A DNA stretch of 64,000 nt, taken from Taurinivorans muris. GTDB taxonomy: Bacteria > Desulfobacterota > Desulfovibrionia > Desulfovibrionales > Desulfovibrionaceae. Numbering within the stretch: the stretch's first letter is position 1; each line of letters opens with the position of its first letter. The stretch covers positions 186,001 to 250,000 of the forward strand of contig NZ_CP065938.1 of the NCBI RefSeq assembly GCF_025232395.1, given 5' to 3'. Position numbers and translations under genes: made by a program. Under the pieces are notes generated by a model that saw only the letters and a list, made by a program, of their open reading frames with translations, was not told where the DNA came from and did no database searches. Of this stretch, positions 40,866 to 49,925 are shown one piece after another.

Positions 40866-42299
40866 TTATTCTTCTTGTTTTAAAATCATGCTTCTTGCGG
40901 CAAAAGTTTCATCAAGGCGGCGCAATGGCGTCGTGAGGGGCATTTGCTGCAGGAAGCCTGCATCTTGTTGTCCTTTTTTGATAAATTCTTCCATAAGGGT
41001 GACAAGATTGTCGAGGGTATCCTTATTTTCCGTTTCAGTCGGTTCAAACATGAGGCATTCATGCACAATAAGGGGGAAATAAATCGTCGGGGCGTGAATG
41101 CCATATTCCAAAAGCGCCTTTGCGACATCAAGGGCTTTTATTCCTTCCGGAGGAGAAGAAACAAATTCATGCATGCACATACGGTCAAAAGGAACATGCA
41201 GGAATGAATCCATTTTTTTACGCAAATAATTCGCATTGAGAACAGCGTATTCGGCGGCTCTCGGAATGCCTTCTTTGCCAAGACGGCTGATATAGGCAAG
41301 CGCTTTTACATAAACCGCGAAGTTGCCTAAGAACGGTGCGATGTAGCCGATGGATTTCGGATAATCGAAATTGAGCTTATAAGTTCCGTCATTGTTTTTT
41401 TCAACACGTCCGACAGGCAAATAAGGCGTCAAACGTTCGCTGACCCCTACTGCGCCGGAGCCGGGACCTCCTCCGCCGTGCGGTGTTCCCATGGTTTTAT
41501 GCAAGTTCAGATGCACAACGTCAAAGCCGACGTCGCCAACACGCATTTTACCCATAATCGCATTGAGGTTTGCTCCGTCATAATAGAGAAGCGCGTCGAT
41601 TTTACGTAATTTTTCAACGATTTCAGGCAAATGTGTTTCAAAAAGACCTAAAGTGTTGGGACACGTCATCATGAGGGCGGCAACATCGTCAGTAAGGGCT
41701 TCTTCAAGGGCTTTCGGGTCAACCATACCGTCTTTGGAAGCGATATTGACAATTTCATAGCCGGCTATCATCGCAGAAGCGGGATTGGTGCCGTGTGCGG
41801 AGTCAGGTACGACGATTTTTGTTTTTTTATTGCCCTTGTCTTTGTGATAAGCGGCAATGAGCATGACGCCGGTAAATTCGCCATTGGCACCGGACATGGG
41901 CTGCATGGTGAAAGCGCTCATTCCGTTTATTTCACAAAGAACTTGTTCGATTTCATACACAGCCTGCAAAGCGCCTTGCACATATTGTTCACCGTGTTTT
42001 AATTGCGCGGTGAGCGGGTGCAGTTTGCTGAACCCGGCTAAGCTTGCGATATGTTCGATAACTTTCGCGTTATATTTCATGGTGCAGGAGCCGAGAGGGT
42101 AGAAGTTTCCGTCAACGGAAAAGTTCTTATGGGAATTTCGGGTGAAGTGGCGAACGACATCAAGTTCAGAAAGTTCTGGCAGGCTTGCGGGTTTTGCCCG
42201 AAGCAAGCTTTTGGGAAGCATATCTTCGGCATGCTTTTTGGGCATTGCAGGAACAACAGCCGTACGACCTTTTACGGATTTATCAAAAAGCGTTCTCAT
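40866..42299 (-). CDS. gcvPB: Glycine dehydrogenase (decarboxylating) subunit 2, GcvPB
   Basis: C-terminal half of the split P-protein of the glycine cleavage system; carries the pyridoxal phosphate. K268 in HLNLHKTMGTPHGGGGPGSG is the Schiff-base lysine. FYPLGSCTMKYN and MQPMSGANGE are standard blocks. 477 residues. Its start overlaps the gcvPA stop by 4 bases (ATGA), so the two subunits are translationally coupled, as expected for an alpha2-beta2 enzyme. It decarboxylates glycine and passes the aminomethyl group to GcvH. Confidence 0.97.
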   Translation of the reverse strand: MRTLFDKSVKGRTAVVPAMPKKHAEDMLPKSLLRAKPASLPELSELDVVRHFTRNSHKNFSVDGNFYPLGSCTMKYNAKVIEHIASLAGFSKLHPLTAQLKHGEQYVQGALQAVYEIEQVLCEINGMSAFTMQPMSGANGEFTGVMLIAAYHKDKGNKKTKIVVPDSAHGTNPASAMIAGYEIVNIASKDGMVDPKALEEALTDDVAALMMTCPNTLGLFETHLPEIVEKLRKIDALLYYDGANLNAIMGKMRVGDVGFDVVHLNLHKTMGTPHGGGGPGSGAVGVSERLTPYLPVGRVEKNNDGTYKLNFDYPKSIGYIAPFLGNFAVYVKALAYISRLGKEGIPRAAEYAVLNANYLRKKMDSFLHVPFDRMCMHEFVSSPPEGIKALDVAKALLEYGIHAPTIYFPLIVHECLMFEPTETENKDTLDNLVTLMEEFIKKGQQDAGFLQQMPLTTPLRRLDETFAARSMILKQEE

Positions 42300-43627
42300 A
42301 AAAGACCTCCAAGAGCGTTCACAAGCTTATCGATTTGTTCTTCGGAATTTTTTTCCGTGCAGCTTATGAGAAGGACATTTTCCATGCCTTGATAATATTG
42401 ACCAACGGGGAAACCGCATAAAAAGCCGCGTTCTGACATTTTTTCAGCAATTTCATCAGCATTTTTGGGAAGTCTTACCGCAAACTCATTGCCGTAAGGA
42501 GCGTCGTTCAATAAGCCGACATGGGGAAGTTTTGTCAATTTATCAGCTAAGATACGGGCAAGATACATGGACGTTTCAGCAGTTCTTTTAAGCCCTTCCG
42601 GACCCAGGAGTGCCATATGGATAATGCTTCTGAGCGCGCACAAGCCTTGGTTTGAGCAGATGTTGGAAGTTGCTTTCGCGCGGCGGATATGCTGTTCACG
42701 GGCTTGCAGGGTAAGGACGAAACCTTCTTTTCCGTTCAAGTCGTTGGTTTTACCCACAATCCGACCCGGCATTTGACGGACCAAGTCTTTTTTGCAGGCT
42801 ATCATGCCAAGATATGGTCCGCCGAAAGAAAGAGGCAGACCAAGGCTTTGCCCTTCGGCAACAGCAATGTCGGCACCCATTTCCCCCGGGGTTTTGAGAA
42901 TGGATTGCATTACCGGATACACGGAAATAATGCCGAGGGCTTTGTGTTCTTTCGCTTTATTGAAAAGTTCCGTAAAATCATCAATAGCGCCAAAGAAATT
43001 CGGGTTTTGCACGATAACCGCGGCACAATCGTCACCAATGGCGTTCATGAGCGCATTTTTGTCCGACTTGCCGCTATCGTGCGGAACCGTGACGATATTG
43101 ATTTTTTGGTTCGCACTGTAAGTTGCAAGCATTTTACGCCAAATTGGGTTTACCGCTTCGTCAACGACCCAAGTGTGCTTGCGCGTATGACGGGCAGCCA
43201 TCATGCCCGCTTCAAAAAGGGAGTGCCCGATATCAAACAGTGAAGCATTGGAGCAGTCCATGTCAAGCAAACGGCAAACCGCTGTCTGGTATTCAAAAAT
43301 CGACTGCAACGTTCCTTGGCTCACTTCCGGCTGATACGGCGTGTATGAAGTCAAAAATTCTCCGCGCTGGGAAAGGGCGTCCACAGCTTTTGGAATATAG
43401 TGGTCGTAATAGCCGGCTCCCAGGAAATTGATGAAGTCGGTTTTGTTTTTCGCTGCCATATTTTCAAAGCAGGCGGTAAGTTCCGCTTCGCTTTTTCCGC
43501 TGGGGATATTGAAAGATTTTGGACGCATATCGGCTTGAATATCCGCAAATAAATCGTCAAGGCTCGCAACGCCGATAACGCTGAGCATTTCTTGCAGTTC
43601 TTCAGGGGTATGGGGAATATAAGGCAT
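42296..43627 (-). CDS. gcvPA: Glycine dehydrogenase (decarboxylating) subunit 1, GcvPA
   Basis: N-terminal half of the split P-protein; 443 residues. MPYIPHTPEELQEML at the start and SYTPYQPEVSQGTLQSIFEY are typical. The fold resembles a PLP enzyme but the lysine is in GcvPB. AGGACAG precedes the ATG. A strong terminator-like hairpin lies between gcvH and this gene, so its expression may be tuned below that of gcvT-gcvH. Confidence 0.97.
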   Translation of the reverse strand: MPYIPHTPEELQEMLSVIGVASLDDLFADIQADMRPKSFNIPSGKSEAELTACFENMAAKNKTDFINFLGAGYYDHYIPKAVDALSQRGEFLTSYTPYQPEVSQGTLQSIFEYQTAVCRLLDMDCSNASLFDIGHSLFEAGMMAARHTRKHTWVVDEAVNPIWRKMLATYSANQKINIVTVPHDSGKSDKNALMNAIGDDCAAVIVQNPNFFGAIDDFTELFNKAKEHKALGIISVYPVMQSILKTPGEMGADIAVAEGQSLGLPLSFGGPYLGMIACKKDLVRQMPGRIVGKTNDLNGKEGFVLTLQAREQHIRRAKATSNICSNQGLCALRSIIHMALLGPEGLKRTAETSMYLARILADKLTKLPHVGLLNDAPYGNEFAVRLPKNADEIAEKMSERGFLCGFPVGQYYQGMENVLLISCTEKNSEEQIDKLVNALGGLL

Positions 43628-43646
43628 AACCTGTCCTTTTTATGAA

Positions 43647-43678
43647 ATTAAAAAAACTTCTCCGCGGGGAGAAGTTTT
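43647..43678 (-). terminator. Terminator-like hairpin inside the gcv operon (between gcvH and gcvPA)
   Basis: Perfect 11-base stem AAAACTTCTCC / GGAGAAGTTTT with a four-base loop, 6 bases past the gcvH stop. On the minus strand the stem is followed by TTTTTTAATTT. It has all features of an intrinsic terminator. Confidence 0.8.
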
Positions 43679-43683
43679 ATTTT

Positions 43684-44058
43684 TTAATGTGTGCATTTGC
43701 CTGCATAATCCTGGGCATTCAGAAGTCCGTCGGTTGAGCCGGTGATATTCACACGCAAAAGCCAGCCTTCGCCATAGGGGTCTTTGTTTACTTTTTCAGG
43801 ATTGTCAAGCACGCTTTCGTTGACAGCAATGACTTCGCAATCGCAGGGCATATAAATATCGCTTGCGGCTTTGACGGACTCCACGGTTCCCATTTCTTGC
43901 CCTTTGGCAAAAGCGCCGCCGACTTGCGGAAGGTCGATAAAGGTAATGTCGCCAAGCGAATCTTGCGCAAAATCCGTAATGCCGATAACGCCCTCGCTTC
44001 CTTCAATTTTTAGCCATTCATGGCTTTCCGCGTACAAAAGATTGTCAGGGTTATTCAT
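43684..44058 (-). CDS. gcvH: Glycine cleavage system H protein
   Basis: Lipoyl carrier that shuttles the aminomethyl group between the P, T and L proteins. The lipoylated lysine is K63 in GTVESVKAASDIYMP. 124 residues is normal. SHEWLKIEGSEGVIGITDFA opens the domain. It starts 13 bases after gcvT. Lipoylation would need a ligase such as the one starting at 63639. Confidence 0.97.
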   Translation of the reverse strand: MNNPDNLLYAESHEWLKIEGSEGVIGITDFAQDSLGDITFIDLPQVGGAFAKGQEMGTVESVKAASDIYMPCDCEVIAVNESVLDNPEKVNKDPYGEGWLLRVNITGSTDGLLNAQDYAGKCTH

Positions 44059-44071
44059 AGTTGACTCCGTA

Positions 44072-45157
44072 TTATGAAAGTTTCATTCTTGCTGTTCCTT
44101 GCGTGAAGAAAGGAGCAGTTGTTTTTTGAGCATTTAATTCGCTTCTGCCTGCTTTGAGAATAAATTCCGCTTGGTCTGCATATTCTTTTTTCACAAAAGC
44201 GAAAGCAATGGCGAAACCTAGGGAAGGAGCGAATGAACCGCTGGCAACGGTGCCGATAACCTCATTGCTTCCGGCTTCTTTAATGACCGAATCGCCATTG
44301 CGGACAGTGCGGCGCCCTTCCAGTTTCAAAGGCACCAGGAGTTCATTCTTTACTTCCATGGCAGGAATTTTGCCGATATAATCGGCTTCGGAAGTAAGCA
44401 TGCCGGCAAGATTCGATTCCGCAACGGTATGCTCTTCATTGAGTTCATGTCCGTAAAGGGCGAGTCCGCATTCAAGGCGCAAGGTATCCCGTGCTCCGAG
44501 CCCGGCAGGTTTCACAAGTTCATGGGCGAGCAAATCCTCCCACAAGGTGAGTACGGCTTCCCTCGGGCAATACAATTCATAGCCGAGTTCCCCGGTGTAT
44601 CCTGTGCGGCTGACAAGGAGAGCGTGTCCTTTATAGTCGATACGGGTGAAAGAAAAATATTTTAAATCATGGAAATTCTGACCTGTGACCGTTTCCAAAA
44701 CTTCTAACGATTTCGGACCCTGCAAGTCGATTTTGCCTGATTTCGCAGAAATATTTTCAATATTTTCTTCGCCCAAGCGCTTGGCGAGGGTTTTGAAATC
44801 CTTTTCGGCACAGCCGGCGTTGACCACTAAGAAGAAATGGTCTTCCGCAAAGCGGTAAACAATCAAATCATCAATGACAGTGCCTTGCTCCGTAAGCAAA
44901 AAGCCATAACGGCATTTGCCGGCAGCCAGGGTGCCAAGGTTGTGGCTTACGGCTTTCTTCAAAAGTTCGGCAGCATTTTCGCCTTTGACGATGAATTGCG
45001 CCATGTGGCAAATATCAAAAATGGAAGCGGATTCACGAGTATGGGCGTGTTCCGCTAAAATTCCGTCCTCATATTGGATGGGCATGTCCCAACCTGCGAA
45101 AGGCGCCATTTTTGCATTATGTGCCGTATGCCATTCGTGTAACGGTGTTTGCAACAT
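44072..45157 (-). CDS. gcvT: Aminomethyltransferase, glycine cleavage T protein
   Basis: Transfers the methylene unit from the H-protein to tetrahydrofolate, releasing ammonia. 361 residues, with PLHEWHTAHNAKMAPFAGWDMPIQY at the N-terminus (catalytic Asp region typically here), SRTGYTGELGYEL for folate binding and GARDTLRLECGLALYG. It is the first gene of the operon. The 163 bases upstream are AT-rich and shared with mfd; no glycine riboswitch is seen there. Confidence 0.96.
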   Translation of the reverse strand: MLQTPLHEWHTAHNAKMAPFAGWDMPIQYEDGILAEHAHTRESASIFDICHMAQFIVKGENAAELLKKAVSHNLGTLAAGKCRYGFLLTEQGTVIDDLIVYRFAEDHFFLVVNAGCAEKDFKTLAKRLGEENIENISAKSGKIDLQGPKSLEVLETVTGQNFHDLKYFSFTRIDYKGHALLVSRTGYTGELGYELYCPREAVLTLWEDLLAHELVKPAGLGARDTLRLECGLALYGHELNEEHTVAESNLAGMLTSEADYIGKIPAMEVKNELLVPLKLEGRRTVRNGDSVIKEAGSNEVIGTVASGSFAPSLGFAIAFAFVKKEYADQAEFILKAGRSELNAQKTTAPFFTQGTARMKLS

Positions 45158-45270
45158 ATGAAATTTCCTTTTTAATAAACCTATCTGTCTTTAGCATAAT
45201 TTGTTTTTTTTGTAAATAAATTTTACTGATTGTGAATAATAAAATTAATAAAAAATATTTCTAAAATTTC

Positions 45271-45299
45271 TTGAAATTATAAGAACTTATTGTTATATG
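45271..45299 (+). promoter_or_regulatory. Candidate sigma-70 promoter of mfd
   Basis: TTGAAA (five of six) and TATATG (four of six) at 17-base spacing, 22 bases before the mfd ATG. A small dyad, ATAAG-AA-CTTAT, fills much of the spacer. Confidence 0.45.
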
Positions 45300-45320
45300 T
45301 TCTGTGCTTGGAGTGATTGA

Positions 45321-48300
45321 ATGAGTAAGTCGTCAGAAATATTGCGGGTTTTATCTGAAAATAAGGAACAAAGTGTTCACAGAAGCGGATTTGCCAGTAT
45401 TGCAAAGCTTATGGCACAGGCAGTTTCTGAAAACAAATATACTGTCGCCGTTGTTAAAAACAGGGATGAATTGTCGACGCTGAAATCGTTTTTATCCTTA
45501 TTTATTGCGGAATTGTCCGTCGGTAAGGAAAAAGGGGCGCTGCAGGAAAAAAATGTTCCGTTGTTTTTTGAAACGCCGTTTGTCAGCATCAATCCGTTTA
45601 ATCGTCGTTCGTTAAATCGTGAAGGCTGGGCGGAACGCTTGGCGGCTCTTTATGCCATGGGGCAGGGGCACGCGAAAGCTTTGATTGTCACCGCCGATAT
45701 GCTTATTCCTTTTTTGCCCGAAAAAGATTTTTTCAATAAGCATGAATTGTTTTTGAAAATCCATGAAGACATGGCGCCCGAACTTTTAATGGAACAGCTT
45801 GTCGATTGGGGGTATCAACGTGAATCCATGGTTTCCCGTGCGGGAGATATCGCAAGGCGCGGGGATATCGTGGATATTTTTCCGGCAGGTTACGATAAGC
45901 CTGTCCGTCTTGATTTTTTTGGGGATACCATTGACGAAATGCGTTTTTTTGATCCCTCAACCCAGCGTTCCGTCGGCAAAACGGAAGAAATTTGCATTAT
46001 TCCGGTAATAGCGATAACGCAGGATGAGGAAGCGAGAACAATCATCCATAAGCATCTTGCGAATTTGTTTCAGCAAGGCAAGCTTTCGGAATTTCGGCAA
46101 GCGAGCGTCATGCGCGCTGTGGAGCAAGGGGATTTGCGGCTTTTGCCGGGCAATATTTATGCCCGCGCAACAAATCTTGAAGACTGGATTCCCGATGATT
46201 GCCAATGGTTTTTACCAAGCAAAGCCGATTTGAAAGAATATCTTGCAGAAGCGGAAAGCGGTTGGAAAGATGCGCTTGAAGAAGACAGGAAAGACGCAGG
46301 TTTTGACCAAGCCGACCATTTGTCGTTTCGGAATGCGGGCGATAGTATGTCCATGCTTTTGAAGCGGCGGCATTGTTTTGTCGAACCTCTCCGCATGGGC
46401 ATTGAAAATCATGGCATTGATCTGTCTGAAAAAACATATTTCAGTTTTGAAGAACTGTTTCAGGGAAAAGAAGTTTCCGAACGGCCATGGCAGCAGCTGC
46501 TGCTTGGACTGCGTAATTATGTGAAAGAAAAGAAGCAGGTCGTGCTGACATTTTCTTCCGAACGGGGGCGGCAAAAGTTTTTAAAATTGATTGAGCAGGA
46601 CGGAATTTATCCGCATTTGCGCTATGATGTGAAAAGCAAAGGGATTTTTGCGCTCATCGCGTCCGTTCATCATGCGGCGGAACTGAGCTGGGACGATTTG
46701 CTCGTTATTCCGGAAGATTTGCTGCAGCCTAAGGCAAATCAGGTGAAACGCCAAGCAAGCCAAGCATTTAAAGGGCTTGATTCTTACGATGAGCTCATGA
46801 ACGGCGATTTGTTGGTTCATAGGGACTACGGAATAGGGCGTTTCGGCGGTTTGCACCGCATGACTGTCGGCGGTATTGAAAATGACTATTTGTTATTGGA
46901 ATATGCGGACAATGCCAAACTGTACATGCCGGTTGACCGGCTTTCCATCATTCAGCGTTTTAAATCCGCAGAAGGCATAAGCCCCGTTTTAGACAGATTG
47001 GGCGGTCAAGCTTGGACGGCAAGCAAGGAAAAAGCGAAAAAAGCCATTGAAAAAATCGCCAGGGACTTGGTGGAAATGTATGCATGGCGGAAGGTTGCCA
47101 AGGGATTCGGTTATAGCCCGTTAGGAGAATTGTACCGGGAATTTGAAGCGAGTTTCGGTTTTGAAGAAACGCCGGACCAAGCGAAAGCCATTCAGGAAGT
47201 TTTGGCTGATATGGAGAAGCCGGAACCGATGGATAGGCTCGTTTGCGGCGATGTCGGTTTTGGAAAGACGGAGGTCGCTTTGCGCGCCGCGTTCAGGGCT
47301 GCCTGCGACGGCAGGCAGGTGGCCATGCTTTGCCCTACGACGGTGCTTGCCGAACAGCATTACCAGACATTCCGTTCCCGTTTGGCAGGATTTCCTGTCA
47401 ATGTGGGATTATTGAGCCGTTTTGTGACCAAATCGAAACAAACGGAAGTTTTGAATATGGCGGCAAAAGGGCAAATGGATGTTCTTATCGGCACACACCG
47501 CATTTTATCGAAAGACGTGGAACTTCCCAACCTTGGTCTGCTTATTTTGGATGAAGAGCAGCGTTTTGGCGTCCGGCACAAGGAACGGCTTAAACAAATG
47601 AAAAAAAATGTCGATGTGCTTACGCTCACCGCAACCCCCATTCCCCGCACTTTGCAGCTTTCCATGTCGGGCATACGCGAACTGTCGGTCATTGAAACAG
47701 CTCCTTTGGAGCGTAAACCTGTTGCGACGCATTTGATAGACAAGGATAAGAACGTTCTGCGGCAAGTTTTGGAGCGTGAACTGGAACGCGGGGGACAGAT
47801 TTTTTGGGTTTATAACCGTGTGAACGGACTTGAGAAAATTGTTTCATACGTGCGGGAACTTGTTCCGCATGCCCGTGTCGGCATGGCTCACGGGCAAATG
47901 GGGGAAAAAGAGCTTGAAAACACCATGCATATGTTTTGGCATGGGGAATTGGATGTGCTTGTTTGTACGTCAATTATTGAATCCGGGCTTGATTTTCCCA
48001 AAGCGAATACGCTTATTGTGGACCAAGCCCAGCTTTTCGGCTTGGGGCAGTTATATCAGCTTCGCGGGCGTGTCGGACGTTCCGACAGGCAGGCGTATGC
48101 GTATTTTGTGGTCAACGATTTACACCATTTGACTGAAATCGCGGAAGAGCGTTTGCGTATCATCTTGGAAATGGATTACCTTGGAGCGGGTTTTCAAGTC
48201 GCTATGGAAGATTTGCGTTTGAGAGGGGCTGGCAATATTCTTGGAGAAGCCCAGTCAGGGCACTTGGCGCGTGTAGGGCTTGACATGTATTTGGAAATGT

Positions 48301-48809
48301 TAGAAGAAGCAGTTGCAAGGGCGAAAGGAGAAGGGGAAGCGCTAAGAAGCCAAGATGTTGAAATCAATCTCGGTTTGCCTGCTTATATTCCGGAATCGTA
48401 TATTGAAGACGGAAAAGAACGCTTGAAATATTATAAAATGCTTTCTTGCGCTTTTGAGAGCAGCCGTCGGAACAGCATCGAAATGGAACTTCGCGACAGG
48501 TACGGGCAGCTTCCTTCCGAACTTCTGACTTTTATGGAAGTTTTGGATTTCAAATATGAAATGAAAAACATAGGCGTGTATAAAGCGGATATTTATGCCG
48601 ATAGGGTGAAAGTCAGCTTTATGGACGGACAAAGAAAGGTTGAGGCGGAAACATTGATTAAATTCATTCAAAAATATATGGAAAGTGCAAAACTTCATCC
48701 TCACGCAAGCCTTGAAATCCAATTGAAAGATTTTGTCGGCAAAGAGGATGGCAATGCCGAAATCATTTGCAAAGCAAAAAATCTATTGCTTTCTTTAAAA
48801 GAAAAATAG
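45321..48809 (+). CDS. mfd: Transcription-repair coupling factor Mfd
   Basis: DNA translocase that removes stalled RNA polymerase and recruits UvrA. 1162 residues in the usual order: a UvrB-like N-terminal region (about 1-350), the RNA polymerase interaction domain (about 490-560, VHRDYGIGRFGGLHRM), RecG-like helicase motifs (GDVGFGKTEVALRAAF Walker A; LDEEQRFGV Walker B; LTATPIPRTLQLS; GRVGRSDRQAYAY motif VI), and the C-terminal UvrA-occluding domain. GGAGTGA precedes the ATG. Three envelope-folding genes follow in the same direction, the first only 10 bases away. Confidence 0.97.
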   Translation: MSKSSEILRVLSENKEQSVHRSGFASIAKLMAQAVSENKYTVAVVKNRDELSTLKSFLSLFIAELSVGKEKGALQEKNVPLFFETPFVSINPFNRRSLNREGWAERLAALYAMGQGHAKALIVTADMLIPFLPEKDFFNKHELFLKIHEDMAPELLMEQLVDWGYQRESMVSRAGDIARRGDIVDIFPAGYDKPVRLDFFGDTIDEMRFFDPSTQRSVGKTEEICIIPVIAITQDEEARTIIHKHLANLFQQGKLSEFRQASVMRAVEQGDLRLLPGNIYARATNLEDWIPDDCQWFLPSKADLKEYLAEAESGWKDALEEDRKDAGFDQADHLSFRNAGDSMSMLLKRRHCFVEPLRMGIENHGIDLSEKTYFSFEELFQGKEVSERPWQQLLLGLRNYVKEKKQVVLTFSSERGRQKFLKLIEQDGIYPHLRYDVKSKGIFALIASVHHAAELSWDDLLVIPEDLLQPKANQVKRQASQAFKGLDSYDELMNGDLLVHRDYGIGRFGGLHRMTVGGIENDYLLLEYADNAKLYMPVDRLSIIQRFKSAEGISPVLDRLGGQAWTASKEKAKKAIEKIARDLVEMYAWRKVAKGFGYSPLGELYREFEASFGFEETPDQAKAIQEVLADMEKPEPMDRLVCGDVGFGKTEVALRAAFRAACDGRQVAMLCPTTVLAEQHYQTFRSRLAGFPVNVGLLSRFVTKSKQTEVLNMAAKGQMDVLIGTHRILSKDVELPNLGLLILDEEQRFGVRHKERLKQMKKNVDVLTLTATPIPRTLQLSMSGIRELSVIETAPLERKPVATHLIDKDKNVLRQVLERELERGGQIFWVYNRVNGLEKIVSYVRELVPHARVGMAHGQMGEKELENTMHMFWHGELDVLVCTSIIESGLDFPKANTLIVDQAQLFGLGQLYQLRGRVGRSDRQAYAYFVVNDLHHLTEIAEERLRIILEMDYLGAGFQVAMEDLRLRGAGNILGEAQSGHLARVGLDMYLEMLEEAVARAKGEGEALRSQDVEINLGLPAYIPESYIEDGKERLKYYKMLSCAFESSRRNSIEMELRDRYGQLPSELLTFMEVLDFKYEMKNIGVYKADIYADRVKVSFMDGQRKVEAETLIKFIQKYMESAKLHPHASLEIQLKDFVGKEDGNAEIICKAKNLLLSLKEK

Positions 48810-48819
48810 CGGAGATGAT

Positions 48820-49860
48820 ATGAAAAAGGGTATGGCTTTTATCGCGGTAATCGTTTTTTTACTTGCATTGAATTATGAAAAACTATTTTCACTTTTTGAA
48901 AAAAATGATGTCAATGTGTTGGCAAAAGTAAACGGGGAAGAGATAACCCTTGAAGAAGTTGAAATATTATATGATATGCGCAATGTGCATTTGAACACTC
49001 CGGCTCCCGATGTGGACAGGGTGCAGCAGGAATATGCGGAAATTCTTTACAATAGGATAAAGCAGGTTCTTGTTTCTCAGGAACTGGAAAAAAGAAATGT
49101 TGCGGTTACCGATGAGGAAGTCCTGCTATTGGAAAACAAAGTCAGGGAAAGTTATTTGGGAGTGCTTGATGAAAATCAGACTTTCGAAGAATATTTAAAA
49201 GAAAACGGCATCAATTATCATGAATGGCTCAAACAAATCAAATCACAGCTGGAAAGCGACAAGCTGCATGCCCTGCTTATGAAAGAAATTCCGCTTGGTT
49301 CCGAAGAAACCCTGCGTTATGCCGAAAAAATCAAACAGGAACAAAAGAAAGATTTCGTCAAAATTCAATTCTTTTTATTGAAAGCAAATCAGGAACTTTT
49401 AAACGAAATTCAGCATGACACGACTTTTTCACGGGAGAATGTCGAAAAAAACGGTTTTTCCGATTTAGCGTTTATTGAACATTTTGAGGGAAAAGGCGCT
49501 CAGGTTTTTCAGTCTCTTTTTGACAGCGACAGTTTGCCGGAACAATACAAAACCGTTCTTGTTTCCATGGAACCGAACACATTTTCCCGTATTCTGCATG
49601 AGGACGGCAGTTGTTATGTTTTGTATCTGGAAGATAAGCAAAGTTTGAAGGAAGATGATGCCGTTGACCTTTATCTGCTTGCGGAAGAAAGATTGTTGCA
49701 GGAAAAATTGCCGCAGGTTTTTGCCGATTGGCTTTCAAACGCCGTAAAAAATTCCGATATCCATTTGGCACGGTCTTTTGACCCCAATAAGTTAACAAAA
49801 AATGTGGATATTAATAATTTGTTGAAATTACAAGAAGTTTTAACGGAAACGGAAAATTAA
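48820..49860 (+). CDS. Membrane-anchored SurA-like peptidyl-prolyl isomerase/chaperone
   Basis: 346-residue protein with an N-terminal hydrophobic helix (about 5-18) followed by a SurA_N-like chaperone region (VLAKVNGEEITLEEVEILYD, then the long helical LYNRIKQVLVSQELEKRNVAVTDEEV). A poorly conserved parvulin-like segment occupies about 185-275; it lacks the clear GG-x-LG signature, so isomerase activity is doubtful. The short anchor suggests it stays on the periplasmic face of the inner membrane. It is 10 bases after mfd and upstream of a second SurA-like gene; the two may be partners in outer-membrane protein folding (inference). Confidence 0.75.
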   Translation: MKKGMAFIAVIVFLLALNYEKLFSLFEKNDVNVLAKVNGEEITLEEVEILYDMRNVHLNTPAPDVDRVQQEYAEILYNRIKQVLVSQELEKRNVAVTDEEVLLLENKVRESYLGVLDENQTFEEYLKENGINYHEWLKQIKSQLESDKLHALLMKEIPLGSEETLRYAEKIKQEQKKDFVKIQFFLLKANQELLNEIQHDTTFSRENVEKNGFSDLAFIEHFEGKGAQVFQSLFDSDSLPEQYKTVLVSMEPNTFSRILHEDGSCYVLYLEDKQSLKEDDAVDLYLLAEERLLQEKLPQVFADWLSNAVKNSDIHLARSFDPNKLTKNVDINNLLKLQEVLTETEN

Positions 49861-49925
49861 GCACTCAATGTTTGCTTATATTTAAAAAAAGGATTAGAAT
49901 AAAAAAAATTGTGTGAGGGCGTCCT

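Noticed and set aside
45158-45320. A glycine riboswitch upstream of gcvT
   Set aside because: The 163 bases are almost pure AT and lack the conserved GC-rich blocks of the glycine aptamer; the space is also small for it.
49858-49885. AAGCACTCA sequences recurring at 26630, 49860 and 56600 as an interspersed repeat
   Set aside because: Only the 56600 copy forms a strong hairpin; the others share about nine bases and can be chance or weak terminators.
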